64,000 bases of DNA from Schleiferiaceae bacterium (GCA_018401735.1 JAGYKI010000006.1:78951-142950); one strand, 5' to 3'; positions 36,689-44,813 are shown, numbered from the stretch's first letter. Notes: generated from the sequence alone by a model not told the origin. Made by a program: numbers and translations.

Positions 36689-37754
36689 AATTGTAGGTAT
36701 CGATGTGGCGCGCGCCCTCGCCGTTATTGGAATGATTATCGTTAATTTTAAAACTGTTTTCGGTACCGAAGGCAGTCCTTGGCTAAAAACCCTTGCCTCC
36801 CTTTTCGATGGTAAAGCGGCCGCCACTTTTGTCGTTCTGGCAGGCTTGGGGATTGCCCTGCTAAGCAAGAAAGCGCGAGAAAGTAATGATCCTCTTAAAT
36901 TAGCTTTGGCTCGTAAACGTATTTTGAAACGAGCCTTATTCTTATTTGTGCTCGGCATCTCCTATTACTTCATTTGGCCGGCCGATATTCTTCATTTCTA
37001 TGGCTTATACTTACTCTTAGTCTTACTCTTGTTAAAGCAAAGTGCTAAGGTGATTATTGGCACCGCGCTAACATTGATTATTGCTTATCCTTTCCTTTTA
37101 AGTTTTTTAGATTACGAGCAGGGTTGGGACTTTAGCACCTTAAATTATCTCGACTTTTGGACTGTGGAGGGCTTTGCAAGAAACCTTTTTGTTAATGGCT
37201 TTCATCCGGTTATTCCTTGGGCGGCCTTTATATTGCTAGGCTATTGGTTTGGTCAACAAGACTTGCAAAATCCGGCTTATTTAAAGCGTATTTTACTCAG
37301 TTCGGGTCTATTGTTTTTCAGCCTTCAGTTATTCTCTATTTTTAGCATTCGCATTTTGGCTGATGGAGATTCTAGCGCTACAGAAGAGCTTAGTCAAATT
37401 TTAGGTACGAGCCCCATGCCGCCTCTGCCCATTTACATGTTTAGTGGAATGGCCATTGCGCTCTTGGTAATTTCAGCCTGTATTTTATGGGGCTATAAAC
37501 AATCAGACTCTAGGCTAATCTTAGCTTTAAATCGCACGGGCCAATTAGCTCTTACTTTTTATGTGGCTCACGTTATCCTCGGCATGGGCTTGGTAGAACT
37601 TTTTCTGCCTGAGCAAATAGGTCAGCTATCGATTGGTTTTTCTTTTTCCTATGCTTTAATTTTTAGTGTACTCTGTGTAATTTTCGCTGGGTTTTGGCGC
37701 CAACATTTTCGCATGGGTCCTTTGGAGGCTCTTATGCGTAAATTAACGGATTAG
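36678..37754 (+). CDS. Multi-pass membrane protein, DUF1624/DUF418 acyltransferase-like
   Basis: 358 residues with about ten hydrophobic segments. N-terminus RIVGIDVARALAVIGMIIVNF fits the heparan-alpha-glucosaminide acetyltransferase-like domain (DUF1624), with FVLAGLGIALLSKKA following. The C-terminal half resembles DUF418 (TGQLALTFYVAHVILGMG). Related proteins are thought to transfer acyl groups across the membrane. The 5' end overlaps the RHH gene by 11 bases, indicating translational coupling. Confidence 0.85.
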   Translation: MKTRIVGIDVARALAVIGMIIVNFKTVFGTEGSPWLKTLASLFDGKAAATFVVLAGLGIALLSKKARESNDPLKLALARKRILKRALFLFVLGISYYFIWPADILHFYGLYLLLVLLLLKQSAKVIIGTALTLIIAYPFLLSFLDYEQGWDFSTLNYLDFWTVEGFARNLFVNGFHPVIPWAAFILLGYWFGQQDLQNPAYLKRILLSSGLLFFSLQLFSIFSIRILADGDSSATEELSQILGTSPMPPLPIYMFSGMAIALLVISACILWGYKQSDSRLILALNRTGQLALTFYVAHVILGMGLVELFLPEQIGQLSIGFSFSYALIFSVLCVIFAGFWRQHFRMGPLEALMRKLTD

Positions 37755-37786
37755 TTTTTTTTCACTCTCGGTAGATGCGTTCTAAG
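37754..37786 (+). repeat. T8-led 33-base intergenic repeat, copy 1
   Basis: Starts at the stop codon of the membrane protein gene: G-T8-C followed by CTCTCGGTAGATGCGTT. It resembles 55566-55599 with four substitutions and one indel. It may act as a terminator-like or processing element, or be a decayed repeat. Confidence 0.45.
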
Positions 37787-37935
37787 AGATATTTGCGTGT
37801 TTTCCGCAACAGAGCAGTATATGTGGTTATTATAAATTATCGCCTTACATTTTCACTTTAGTGGTAAAAACTCTTAATTGCCTCATCGCTTCGGCTTAAA
37901 TTCCAATATTAATGAGACGTGAATTCGACGTACGA

Positions 37936-37968
37936 TCTGAGGCTATGATTTATAGTCGAACTCACGTT
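37936..37968 (+). repeat. 33-base interspersed repeat, copy A
   Basis: Identical over 33 bases, in inverse orientation, to 63960-63992. The copy has the motif TCTGAGGCTATGATTTATAG followed by TCGAACTCACGTT, and together with GTGAATTCGAC just upstream (37919-37929) forms an imperfect inverted repeat (11-bp arms, one mismatch). A diverged third copy is at 52382-52412. Confidence 0.8.
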
Positions 37969-37973
37969 GATAA

Positions 37974-37997
37974 GGGGCCTGAGGCCTAATTTTACAT
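37974..37997 (+). repeat. Interspersed 24-base repeat, copy 2
   Basis: 23/24 match to 25837-25860. It lies 5 bases after the 33-base repeat, so two repeat types are adjacent in the 357-base gap before the arsR-like gene. Confidence 0.75.
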
Positions 37998-38075
37998 GGA
38001 ATAGACATAATTAAGAATAAACGGTATTTTAATTTTCTGTTTGAAGCCCAGCAATCACTAATTTCATGGTGGTAG

Positions 38076-38091
38076 TTCGTACATTTGCGAA
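38076..38091 (+). promoter_or_regulatory. Operator overlapping the arsR promoter
   Basis: TTCGTACATTTGCGAA contains the -7 element TACATTTG (38080-38087) flanked by the inverted half-sites TTCG and CGAA. 15 of 16 bases are the same as in 38463-38478. It lies 20 bases before the arsR-like ATG. Binding of the ArsR protein here would block its own promoter. Confidence 0.7.
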
Positions 38092-38111
38092 CATCAAGAA
38101 GCACTTAGCTA

Positions 38112-38417
38112 ATGCCCAGCACCGACAAAAAGAATTATTTTTCCAAAGAACAGGAACTCACAGCAAGGTTTGCAAAAGCCTTAGGGCATCCCGTGCGAAT
38201 TGCCATTCTAGAGCTGCTGGGTTCACAAGCTTGCTGTTATCACGGAGATATGGCAGAAGAACTTCCTATTGCAAAATCCACCTTGTCTCAGCATTTAAAA
38301 GAACTTAAAAGTGCAGGCCTTATTCAAGGCGATATTACCCCTCCTTCCACCAAATACTGTATTAATCAAGCAAACTTTCAATTGGCTAAATCCTTGTTGA
38401 CTAAGGTTTTCGAATAA
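38112..38417 (+). CDS. ArsR/SmtB family transcriptional regulator
   Basis: 101 residues. Winged helix-turn-helix: RFAKALGHPVRIAILELL, then LPIAKSTLSQHLKELKSAGLI. The usual ELCVCDL metal motif is not present; instead a vicinal Cys pair lies in SQACCYHGDM just before the recognition helices, plus one Cys near the C-terminus (TKYCINQ). These could bind trivalent arsenic or another thiophilic ligand. The gene heads a redox/efflux cluster, and matching operator boxes lie at its own promoter and at the next one. Confidence 0.88.
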   Translation: MPSTDKKNYFSKEQELTARFAKALGHPVRIAILELLGSQACCYHGDMAEELPIAKSTLSQHLKELKSAGLIQGDITPPSTKYCINQANFQLAKSLLTKVFE

Positions 38418-38431
38418 TTTTTTTCAATACA

Positions 38432-38478
38432 TATTCGTAATACTACGAACTACGAATAATTGTTCGTAAATTTGCGAA
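38432..38478 (+). promoter_or_regulatory. Operator array and promoter of the efflux/redox operon
   Basis: Three TTCGTA/TACGAA arrangements in 47 bases: TTCGTA atac TACGAA (from 38434), TACGAA taattg TTCGTA (38451-38468) and TTCGTAAATTTGCGAA (38463-38478). The last contains the -7 element TAAATTTG (38467-38474), 29 bases before the ATG at 38504. Same half-site as at 38076-38091. Confidence 0.7.
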
Positions 38479-38503
38479 TAGAATACATTAAAAGATCAAA
38501 GTC

Positions 38504-38740
38504 ATGTTAGATATAAAGGTACTAGGTCCTGGTTGCCCAAAATGTAAAACCACCTACACTAATGTGCTTCTTGCCCTAGAGCAGTCTGGTGTCAAAGCAA
38601 ATGTGGCTAAGGTGGAAGACATAGTAGAAATGATGAAATACAATGTTTTGTCTACGCCGGTACTGATGATTAATGAAGAGGTGAAAGTAAAGGGACGGGT
38701 GGCGCAGGTTAGCGAAATAGTACAAATTATTAAGGCTTAA
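38504..38740 (+). CDS. Small thioredoxin/glutaredoxin-like protein (TM0996/MTH895 type)
   Basis: 78 residues. CxxC in PGCPKCKTTY near residue 12, followed by a compact thioredoxin-like fold (VLSTPVLMINEEVKVKGR with the cis-Pro). No signal peptide, so cytoplasmic. First gene behind the operator array. In this context it may deliver electrons to the DsbD-like membrane protein downstream, or be the counterpart of the small ArsE protein of nitroarsenical operons; both are inference. Confidence 0.85.
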   Translation: MLDIKVLGPGCPKCKTTYTNVLLALEQSGVKANVAKVEDIVEMMKYNVLSTPVLMINEEVKVKGRVAQVSEIVQIIKA

Positions 38741-38744
38741 ACCT

Positions 38745-39125
38745 ATGGAAACGCAAAGCTTAGTAAAGGAGATTTGTCCTACTACCACGCAGGCTTATGT
38801 TAAAAGTGGAGCTTTATTGGTTGACGTTCGTGAGGAACATGAAGTAGCAGAACTCTCTTTTGACGTTCCCAGTATTCTCAATATTCCCTTGAGCGAATTT
38901 GAGAGTCGTTACCTAGAAATCCCTAAAGACCAAACCTTGGTTGTGGTTGGCAATGGAGAAGGAAGCTTAAGGGCGGCGGGCTTTCTAATTAACCATGGCT
39001 ACCGCCATGTACTGAATATGAAACACGGTATAGTGCGTTGGGTTCAAAGAGGTTTTCCGATAAAGGGTGATCCTTATGTAATTTCCAGTAATAATGCCTT
39101 AGGTTCAAATTCCAGCTGCTGTTAA
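38745..39125 (+). CDS. Rhodanese-like protein lacking the catalytic cysteine, with C-terminal Cys pair
   Basis: 126 residues. Rhodanese fold: ALLVDVREEHEVAEL and GFLINHGYRHVLNMKHGIVRW. At the active-site loop, where CxxGxR is expected, the sequence is VVVGNGEGSLRAA (Gly/Asn at about 69-70), so sulfur transfer by the usual Cys is impossible. The protein ends in SNSSCC (Cys125-126), a vicinal thiol pair. A role as metalloid-binding chaperone is conceivable. 4 bases after the small thioredoxin-like gene. Confidence 0.85.
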   Translation: METQSLVKEICPTTTQAYVKSGALLVDVREEHEVAELSFDVPSILNIPLSEFESRYLEIPKDQTLVVVGNGEGSLRAAGFLINHGYRHVLNMKHGIVRWVQRGFPIKGDPYVISSNNALGSNSSCC

Positions 39126-39135
39126 AAACTGAGTG

Positions 39136-40110
39136 ATGTTTAACTGGATACAAGATTTTGCAGATTGGCTGATCTACTCCCTTTTTGCTATTGCTGAGAA
39201 TAGCCAATTCGGGGTGGCTCTCAATTTTTTCGTCTACGATACGGTTAAAATATTAATTCTGCTTTTTCTAATTGTATTTTTAATGGGAATTGTTAACGCC
39301 TATTTTCCCGTTGAGCGTTTAAGAGACTTTTTACTCCGAAAAAAGTTATTTGGCTTAGAATACCTTTTTGCTTCCATCTTTGGGGCGATCACACCCTTCT
39401 GTTCTTGCTCCTCAGTTCCTTTATTTATTGGTTTTGTGCAAGGAGGTATTCCTTTAGGAGTAACTTTTTCCTTTCTCATAAGTTCCCCCTTGGTAAATGA
39501 AGTTGCTATTGCTATGTTCGTCGGGATGTTTGGCCTCAAAGCTACCTTCATTTATGCTGCTTCGGGAATTCTACTGGGCACAGTAGGTGGGTGGTTATTG
39601 GGGAAATTGAATCTTGAACCTTTGCTTTCAGATTGGGTGAAAGGAATTTTGGAAAACAAAATGCAAGAGGGTGCTTACGCAGATGAGAAATTAAACTTTA
39701 ATCAACGTTTACCCGGAATCACTCGTGGTGCTTGGGACATTGTAAAGGGCGTTTTGCATTATGTGATTATTGGCATCGCCATAGGTGCCGCGATGCACGG
39801 CTTTGTGCCGGAAAACTTTTTTGGGCACTACTTAGGAGGGGGACAATGGTGGACGGTGCCCGTTGCGGTGATACTTGCGGTACCTATGTACGCAAATGCC
39901 GCTGGCATTGTACCTGTTATTCAGGTTTTTGTGGCAAAAGGAGTGCCCCTCGGTACCGCAATTGCCTTTATGATGGCTACTGTAGGTCTATCTATTCCTG
40001 AAGCAACGCTGCTTAAAAAAGTAATGAGCTTGAAGCTGATAGCCCTCTATTTTGGCTTAGTAACGCTCTTCATTATCCTGTCGGGCTTTTTATTTAATGT
40101 GCTCTTATGA
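39136..40110 (+). CDS. Permease of the DUF318/ArsP-like family
   Basis: 324 residues from ATG 39136 (a GTG three bases earlier is also in frame). About eight membrane segments. The family signature TPFCSCSSVPLFIGF is present, along with SFLISSPLVNEVAIAM and a second half-repeat with VPMYANAAGIVPVI. ArsP-type members export trivalent organoarsenicals; others are linked to copper or zinc. The arsR, arsF- and arsG-like neighbours favour an arsenical substrate. Confidence 0.87.
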   Translation: MFNWIQDFADWLIYSLFAIAENSQFGVALNFFVYDTVKILILLFLIVFLMGIVNAYFPVERLRDFLLRKKLFGLEYLFASIFGAITPFCSCSSVPLFIGFVQGGIPLGVTFSFLISSPLVNEVAIAMFVGMFGLKATFIYAASGILLGTVGGWLLGKLNLEPLLSDWVKGILENKMQEGAYADEKLNFNQRLPGITRGAWDIVKGVLHYVIIGIAIGAAMHGFVPENFFGHYLGGGQWWTVPVAVILAVPMYANAAGIVPVIQVFVAKGVPLGTAIAFMMATVGLSIPEATLLKKVMSLKLIALYFGLVTLFIILSGFLFNVLL

Positions 40111-40172
40111 TAAATAATACGGCATACTCAAAACGCAACAATAAACACGCAACAATTTAAAATCAATACGAA

Positions 40173-40589
40173 ATGAAATCAAAAAACATTTTCACCACCA
40201 TTGCAACTTTTATGATCTTGCTTTTTACTACTTATAATAGTGAGGCGCAGAGTAGCAAGCAAGCAGTAGAACCTAATAGTAAATCTAAAGTTGAAGTGAT
40301 CCAGTTTCACTCCGAGCACCGTTGCATGACCTGCAATAAAATAGAAGAACTAAGTCGGGAAACCTTGAAAGACTATCCTGGCATGCCCTTCTCTTTGGTT
40401 AATGTAGATCTTGATAAGAATGAAAAGAAAGCGGAGCAATTTGAAGCAACGGGAACGGCCTTATTTCTTTATAGCCCTCAAACGGGTAAGAAAAGGGACT
40501 TAACGGATTTTGCCTTTATGAATGCCAGTAACAAAGAAAAATTTATTGCTGGCTTGAAAAAGGAAATAGAGTCTTTCCAGAAGTCTTAG
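40173..40589 (+). CDS. Exported thioredoxin-fold protein, ArsF family-like
   Basis: 138 residues. Signal peptide at 1-26 (FMILLFTTYNSEAQ), then a thioredoxin-like domain with RCMTCNKIEELS (CxxC) and GTALFLYSPQTGKK. This matches proteins called nitrophenyl compound nitroreductase subunit ArsF. In Shewanella an arsEFG operon gives resistance to nitro-aromatic arsenicals. Here the exported CxxC could receive electrons from the downstream DsbD-like protein. The start is 3 bases before the arsG-like gene (stop 40589, ATG 40593). Confidence 0.85.
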   Translation: MKSKNIFTTIATFMILLFTTYNSEAQSSKQAVEPNSKSKVEVIQFHSEHRCMTCNKIEELSRETLKDYPGMPFSLVNVDLDKNEKKAEQFEATGTALFLYSPQTGKKRDLTDFAFMNASNKEKFIAGLKKEIESFQKS

Positions 40590-40592
40590 TCT

Positions 40593-41300
40593 ATGGAGTG
40601 GTTAAATGAATTAGCGCAAAACCGAGACATACCAATGATGGCCGCTTTTGCCATGGGGCTTTTAACTGCCATTGCGCCTTGTCCTTTAGCAACTAATATT
40701 ACTGCCACTGCCTTCATCGCTAAAACGATTACCAACAAGAAGAAAGTACTGCTGAGCGGATTTCTATACACCCTCGGTAGAGTTTTTTCCTACACCTTCA
40801 TTGGCGCTATCATATACTTTGGTGCCAGTAAATTCCAAGTAGCAAAGTTGTTTCAGGGCAATGGTGAAAAGTATATTGGCTTTGTGCTTATTAGTATTGG
40901 CCTGATAATGCTCGATGTTATTAAACTGAATTTTATAAAAGGAGGCAGTTTCACTGATAAGCTCTCCGATCGCTTTAAGACCAAGGGATTGTTAGGTTCC
41001 TTCTTGTTAGGGGCATTATTTGCCTTGGCATTTTGCCCTTATAGTGGAGCCTTATTTTTTGCCATGCTTATTCCCATGACCCTTTCTGCGGAAGCAGGCT
41101 TGGCCTTGCCAGTCGTGTTTTCCATCGGTACAGGTTTGCCGGTAATTCTCTTTTCCTTTGTAATTGCCTTTAGCATGGAAAAACTAGGAATGTACTTTAA
41201 AGCGATAACTAAATTGGAAAAAGCCATGCGCTTAATAGCAGGCTTGGTCTTCATTTTAACCGGTTTGTACTATATCAATATTTATTTCAATATATTATGA
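40593..41300 (+). CDS. DsbD/CcdA-like membrane protein, ArsG family-like
   Basis: 235 residues, six membrane segments. Two cysteines lie inside helices in the CcdA/DsbD pattern: TAIAPCPLATN near 30 and LAFCPYSGALFF near 150. DsbD-type proteins carry reducing power across the inner membrane. Members with this neighbourhood are named ArsG and were proposed to export aromatic arsenicals. Which of the two activities applies cannot be read from sequence. Last gene of the cluster. Confidence 0.85.
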   Translation: MEWLNELAQNRDIPMMAAFAMGLLTAIAPCPLATNITATAFIAKTITNKKKVLLSGFLYTLGRVFSYTFIGAIIYFGASKFQVAKLFQGNGEKYIGFVLISIGLIMLDVIKLNFIKGGSFTDKLSDRFKTKGLLGSFLLGALFALAFCPYSGALFFAMLIPMTLSAEAGLALPVVFSIGTGLPVILFSFVIAFSMEKLGMYFKAITKLEKAMRLIAGLVFILTGLYYINIYFNIL

Positions 41301-41384
41301 AGTATTCGTGGTTTAGGCCTGCAATTTTTTATAATAAGCCTGAGTACCACTTAAAATTAAGCCTTATAATTCTGATCAATCTGC

Positions 41385-42227
41385 CTAAGCAAAAGTCCAC
41401 GCTACAAAGCGACTAACTTTCTGGCCTTGCTTCATTTCTATCACTTTAAAATCGGTAGGTTTCACCTTTTTAATGGCTTTAGAAATATGATAAACGTGAT
41501 CTTTTTTTGCTACCAGGCTGGTAAACCAGCGGATTTGACGGCCGTGAAACTTACTTTCAAAAGCGAGTTTTTCAATAAAGGCTTTTTCACCACCAGGATA
41601 CCATAGCTCATTGGCTTCTCCGCCAAAATTGCGGTTTTCTTCCTCTTCCAGTTTAAGGTTTTTCACCTTGCGGAAGTTGTTCTTATGGGCTTCCTCTGCA
41701 CTTTTATAGAAGGGTGGGTTGCATATTAATAAGTCAAAATTTTCATCCTTATTAATAATCCCCAAAAGGGTCTTACCGGCATTTTTCTGCAAACGCAGTC
41801 CAATCTTTCCCAGACTTTCGTTTTTGTCAATTAAGGTTTGGGCATGTTTTAAAGCCTGCACATCTACATCAGTACCCACACATTGCCAGTTAAAATGGGC
41901 TTGCGCCAAGATGGGGTAGATTAAATTCGCCCCGGTTCCAATGTCCAATACTTTCGCATTCTTTTTGCCAATTAAATCGGCCGCGTGCAAAAGATAATCT
42001 AAACGACTAGGAATGGGAGGGCAAAGGCTTTGAGCGGGTAAGTCCCAATCAATATTATAGTGACTTTTCAGCAAAGCCTGGTTTAATAATTTAACCGCTT
42101 TATTATCGGAAAACTTAATAGTATCGCGTTCAAACTCATTGCGAAAAACATGTTCCTTTAAGGCAGGAACCAATTTTATAAGCTTAGGGAAATCGTAGTC
42201 TTCGCTGAAAATATTTTTTGGATGCAA
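41385..42227 (-). CDS. rlmF: 23S rRNA (adenine(1618)-N(6))-methyltransferase
   Basis: 280 residues starting MHPKNIFSEDYDF; the codon for this Met is TTG at 42227, the family begins with the same MHP-N pattern, and a TAA lies five codons upstream, so TTG is well supported. Motif I VLDIGTGANLIYPIL, TDVD, and the N6-adenine methylase motif NPPF in LLICNPPFYKS. It methylates A1618 of 23S rRNA. Followed by no clear terminator. Confidence 0.93.
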   Translation of the reverse strand: MHPKNIFSEDYDFPKLIKLVPALKEHVFRNEFERDTIKFSDNKAVKLLNQALLKSHYNIDWDLPAQSLCPPIPSRLDYLLHAADLIGKKNAKVLDIGTGANLIYPILAQAHFNWQCVGTDVDVQALKHAQTLIDKNESLGKIGLRLQKNAGKTLLGIINKDENFDLLICNPPFYKSAEEAHKNNFRKVKNLKLEEEENRNFGGEANELWYPGGEKAFIEKLAFESKFHGRQIRWFTSLVAKKDHVYHISKAIKKVKPTDFKVIEMKQGQKVSRFVAWTFA

Positions 42228-42256
42228 GGCAAGCGCGCTTTAAAATGAATATTTTG

Positions 42257-42264
42257 CAAAGGAA
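42257..42264 (-). promoter_or_regulatory. Weak promoter -7-like element of rlmF
   Basis: TTCCTTTG on the minus strand, one base off TAnnTTTG, 29 bases before the TTG start. Confidence 0.35.
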
Positions 42265-42281
42265 CGGCTAATTTTCTTGGT

Positions 42282-44714
42282 CTATCCCATCTCCAATTTC
42301 ATTTTCTTAATGCGATCTTCTAAGCTTTCATTGCTCATCCGCTGGCGTAAACGGTCCACTAATATGGGAAAGCAAAAAGGTGAAGGTTTTTTAATTTCCA
42401 CAATCACCATTTCTTGCTTTTCAATGCGCTCTAAGGCTTGGCGTAAACGGCCTTCTTCTAGCTGAAACTCCATCGCCTCTTCATAGGCTTGGAGCAAAAG
42501 CGTATTGTCGGGTTCGTAGTCGGTAAAAACATTAAAAATAAGCTGTGAGCTACTTTGTAAATGCCTGTCTTTTACCGGTGCCCCGGGATAGCCTTTAAAG
42601 ATCAAGCCCGAAATACTAGCAATATCGCGGAAACGCCTTTTAGCTAGTTCTATGGCATTAACCGATTGGAGAATATCATGTCTTAAATCGCGGGTGTTTA
42701 AAATATCGGAATCCAAAGCTTCTTCAATGGGAATGGGCTGATCGGAGAGAAGCTCGAAGCCATAGTCGTTCATTGCAATGGAAAGACTCATCTTTTTAAA
42801 TAAGGAAAGCCGATAGGCTAAAAGTGCGCCCATGCCTTCGTGTACCGCCCTACCTTCGAAGGGATAGAAGAATAAATGATGTCCCTCTTTACTCTCCATC
42901 TTTTCAATTAAAAACTGATGGCGCGCAGGTACTAGGGAACGTTCTTTTTGTACTTCCCATAGCGGAGCAATTAGCTTCAACTCGGGATCCTTACTTTGGG
43001 GATTGAAGCTTTCTTCAATTTTTAAGCGCAGCACTTGTCCCATTTCAGCCGAAAGCGGCATGCGTCCACCTTGCCAACTTGGAACCAAGCCATTTTTACG
43101 CTTGCTCAAGCGGACCGAGGCTTCCATGCCTTTAATGCGAATCAGCTCTAAGTTACGGCCAGCAAACCAGAAGACATCGCCCGGTTTTAGTTTGGAGATG
43201 AAATACTCTTCAATACTACCTAAATTGGCGCCACGCTCTAACTTTACGCGTACGGAAGAATCACCTACAATAGTACCAATGCTCATGCGGTGTCGCATAG
43301 CAATACGCCTCTGAATAACGCGGTGCAGACCCTCTTCTACCACTACTTTGTGGTATTCATCATAACCCGCTAAGGAATTACCGCCCTTGCAAATGAAATC
43401 GAGGCACCATTGCCATTCTTCGGCACTAATACTTTGAAAGGAAAATGTTTCGCGCACTTCCGCGAGAGTTTCGTCGGCCTTAAATCCTTGCCCCACCGCA
43501 AGGGTTACTAAATACTGCACCAAGACATCAAAAGAGCGGAAATAGGGTACACGCTCTTCGACCATTTCCTCTTCCACGGCTTGACGCAAAGCGGCGGCCT
43601 CTACCAATTCTAAGCTGTGAGTGGGCACCATATAAATGCGACTGCTTGCTCCCGGTTGGTGACCGCTGCGGCCAGCGCGTTGGATAAATCGGGCCACCCC
43701 TTTGGGAGATCCGATTTGAATAATAGTATCTACGGGACGAAAGTCGACGCCTAGATCTAGGCTACTGGTACAAACTACCACTTTTAACTGTCCCGTATAA
43801 AGAGCATCTTCTACCCAAAAGCGTATATCGCGACTAATACTACCGTGGTGCATAGCGATGAGCCCCGCAAAATGGGGAGCAACATCGAGGATTCGCTGGT
43901 ACCAAATTTCCGCCTGCGAGCGGGTGTTGGTAAAGATTAAAGTGCTTTCGCTTTCTTCCAAAAGAGGAATTACTTTTTCCAGCATTTTAATGCCTAGATG
44001 TCCCGCCCAGGGAAGCACATCGATATCATCGGGGAGAACCGATAAAACTTCAATATTTTTCTTCTGCCCGGAGCGAATTAAAGCCTTTTGTTCGGATGGA
44101 AAATTAGGCCCGAGTAATACGTCCATGCCTTCCACTAGGTTGCCGATAGTGGCGGAGATTCCCCAAGTGCGCAATTGGGGATGCATCCCGCGCAAGCGAG
44201 AAAGGGCTAACTCTAATTGCACGGCCCGTTTAGAACCTAAAAGCTCATGCCACTCATCTGCCACGAGCGTATGTATATTTTTAAAAATGCGGGCGGAATC
44301 TTTCGAAGCCAGTAAAAGATGTAAACTTTCGGGAGTGGTAATTAAGAGGTTGGGCATGGCCTTGCTTTGCTTCGCTCTTTGGGCTGCGCTGGTATCACCG
44401 GTGCGCGTTTCTACCGAAAATTCGAGGCCTAAAGCTTCCACAGCTTTTTCAGCCGATTGTTGAATTTCCTTGGCTAAAGCACGAATAGGTGTAATCCAAA
44501 TGGCTTGTAATCCGCGTGGTTTGGGTGCTTCCAATAGAATGGGAATAAGCAGACTGTAGGTCTTGCCACTGCCAGTAGGCGCGTTTACCAAACCCGATTT
44601 CCCCGCCCGAAAGGCTTCCCAAGCTGCTTCCTGAAAAGAGGCCGGCTCCCACTGCATGCTGCGGAACCATTTTTTTGCTCTTAAAAGGCTGATGTTTTTT
44701 TTGGGGCTGGCCAC
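42282..44714 (-). CDS. Lhr-like DEXH helicase (ligase-associated DNA damage response type)
   Basis: 810 residues from GTG 44714. Q-motif-like SFQEAAWEAF, Walker A APTGSGKT, ITPIRALAKE, DEXH box VADEWHELLG, SAT in WGISATIG, and helicase motif VI IQRAGRSGHQPG. The C-terminal Lhr-core and winged domains follow. In many bacteria this Lhr form is co-located with an ATP-dependent DNA ligase and nuclease (MPE); those partners are not in the window. Probable role in DNA repair by unwinding. The GTG start is inferred from family N-termini. Confidence 0.9.
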   Translation of the reverse strand: MASPKKNISLLRAKKWFRSMQWEPASFQEAAWEAFRAGKSGLVNAPTGSGKTYSLLIPILLEAPKPRGLQAIWITPIRALAKEIQQSAEKAVEALGLEFSVETRTGDTSAAQRAKQSKAMPNLLITTPESLHLLLASKDSARIFKNIHTLVADEWHELLGSKRAVQLELALSRLRGMHPQLRTWGISATIGNLVEGMDVLLGPNFPSEQKALIRSGQKKNIEVLSVLPDDIDVLPWAGHLGIKMLEKVIPLLEESESTLIFTNTRSQAEIWYQRILDVAPHFAGLIAMHHGSISRDIRFWVEDALYTGQLKVVVCTSSLDLGVDFRPVDTIIQIGSPKGVARFIQRAGRSGHQPGASSRIYMVPTHSLELVEAAALRQAVEEEMVEERVPYFRSFDVLVQYLVTLAVGQGFKADETLAEVRETFSFQSISAEEWQWCLDFICKGGNSLAGYDEYHKVVVEEGLHRVIQRRIAMRHRMSIGTIVGDSSVRVKLERGANLGSIEEYFISKLKPGDVFWFAGRNLELIRIKGMEASVRLSKRKNGLVPSWQGGRMPLSAEMGQVLRLKIEESFNPQSKDPELKLIAPLWEVQKERSLVPARHQFLIEKMESKEGHHLFFYPFEGRAVHEGMGALLAYRLSLFKKMSLSIAMNDYGFELLSDQPIPIEEALDSDILNTRDLRHDILQSVNAIELAKRRFRDIASISGLIFKGYPGAPVKDRHLQSSSQLIFNVFTDYEPDNTLLLQAYEEAMEFQLEEGRLRQALERIEKQEMVIVEIKKPSPFCFPILVDRLRQRMSNESLEDRIKKMKLEMG

Positions 44715-44813
44715 GCGTTATTTCTTAATGCTAAGGTAAAGGAATGGGAGGATGAATTGTTTAGGGGTTGGAGTGGGATTGGTTTTTTTCTACTTGTGGG
44801 TAAAGATATTTAG

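Noticed and set aside
38066..38308. Plus-strand frame overlapping the arsR-like gene
   Set aside because: Starts in the operator/promoter; the arsR frame has the HTH motifs.
43858..44463. 201-residue plus-strand frame inside the Lhr-like helicase gene
   Set aside because: Antisense to conserved helicase motifs; composition typical of a shadow frame.
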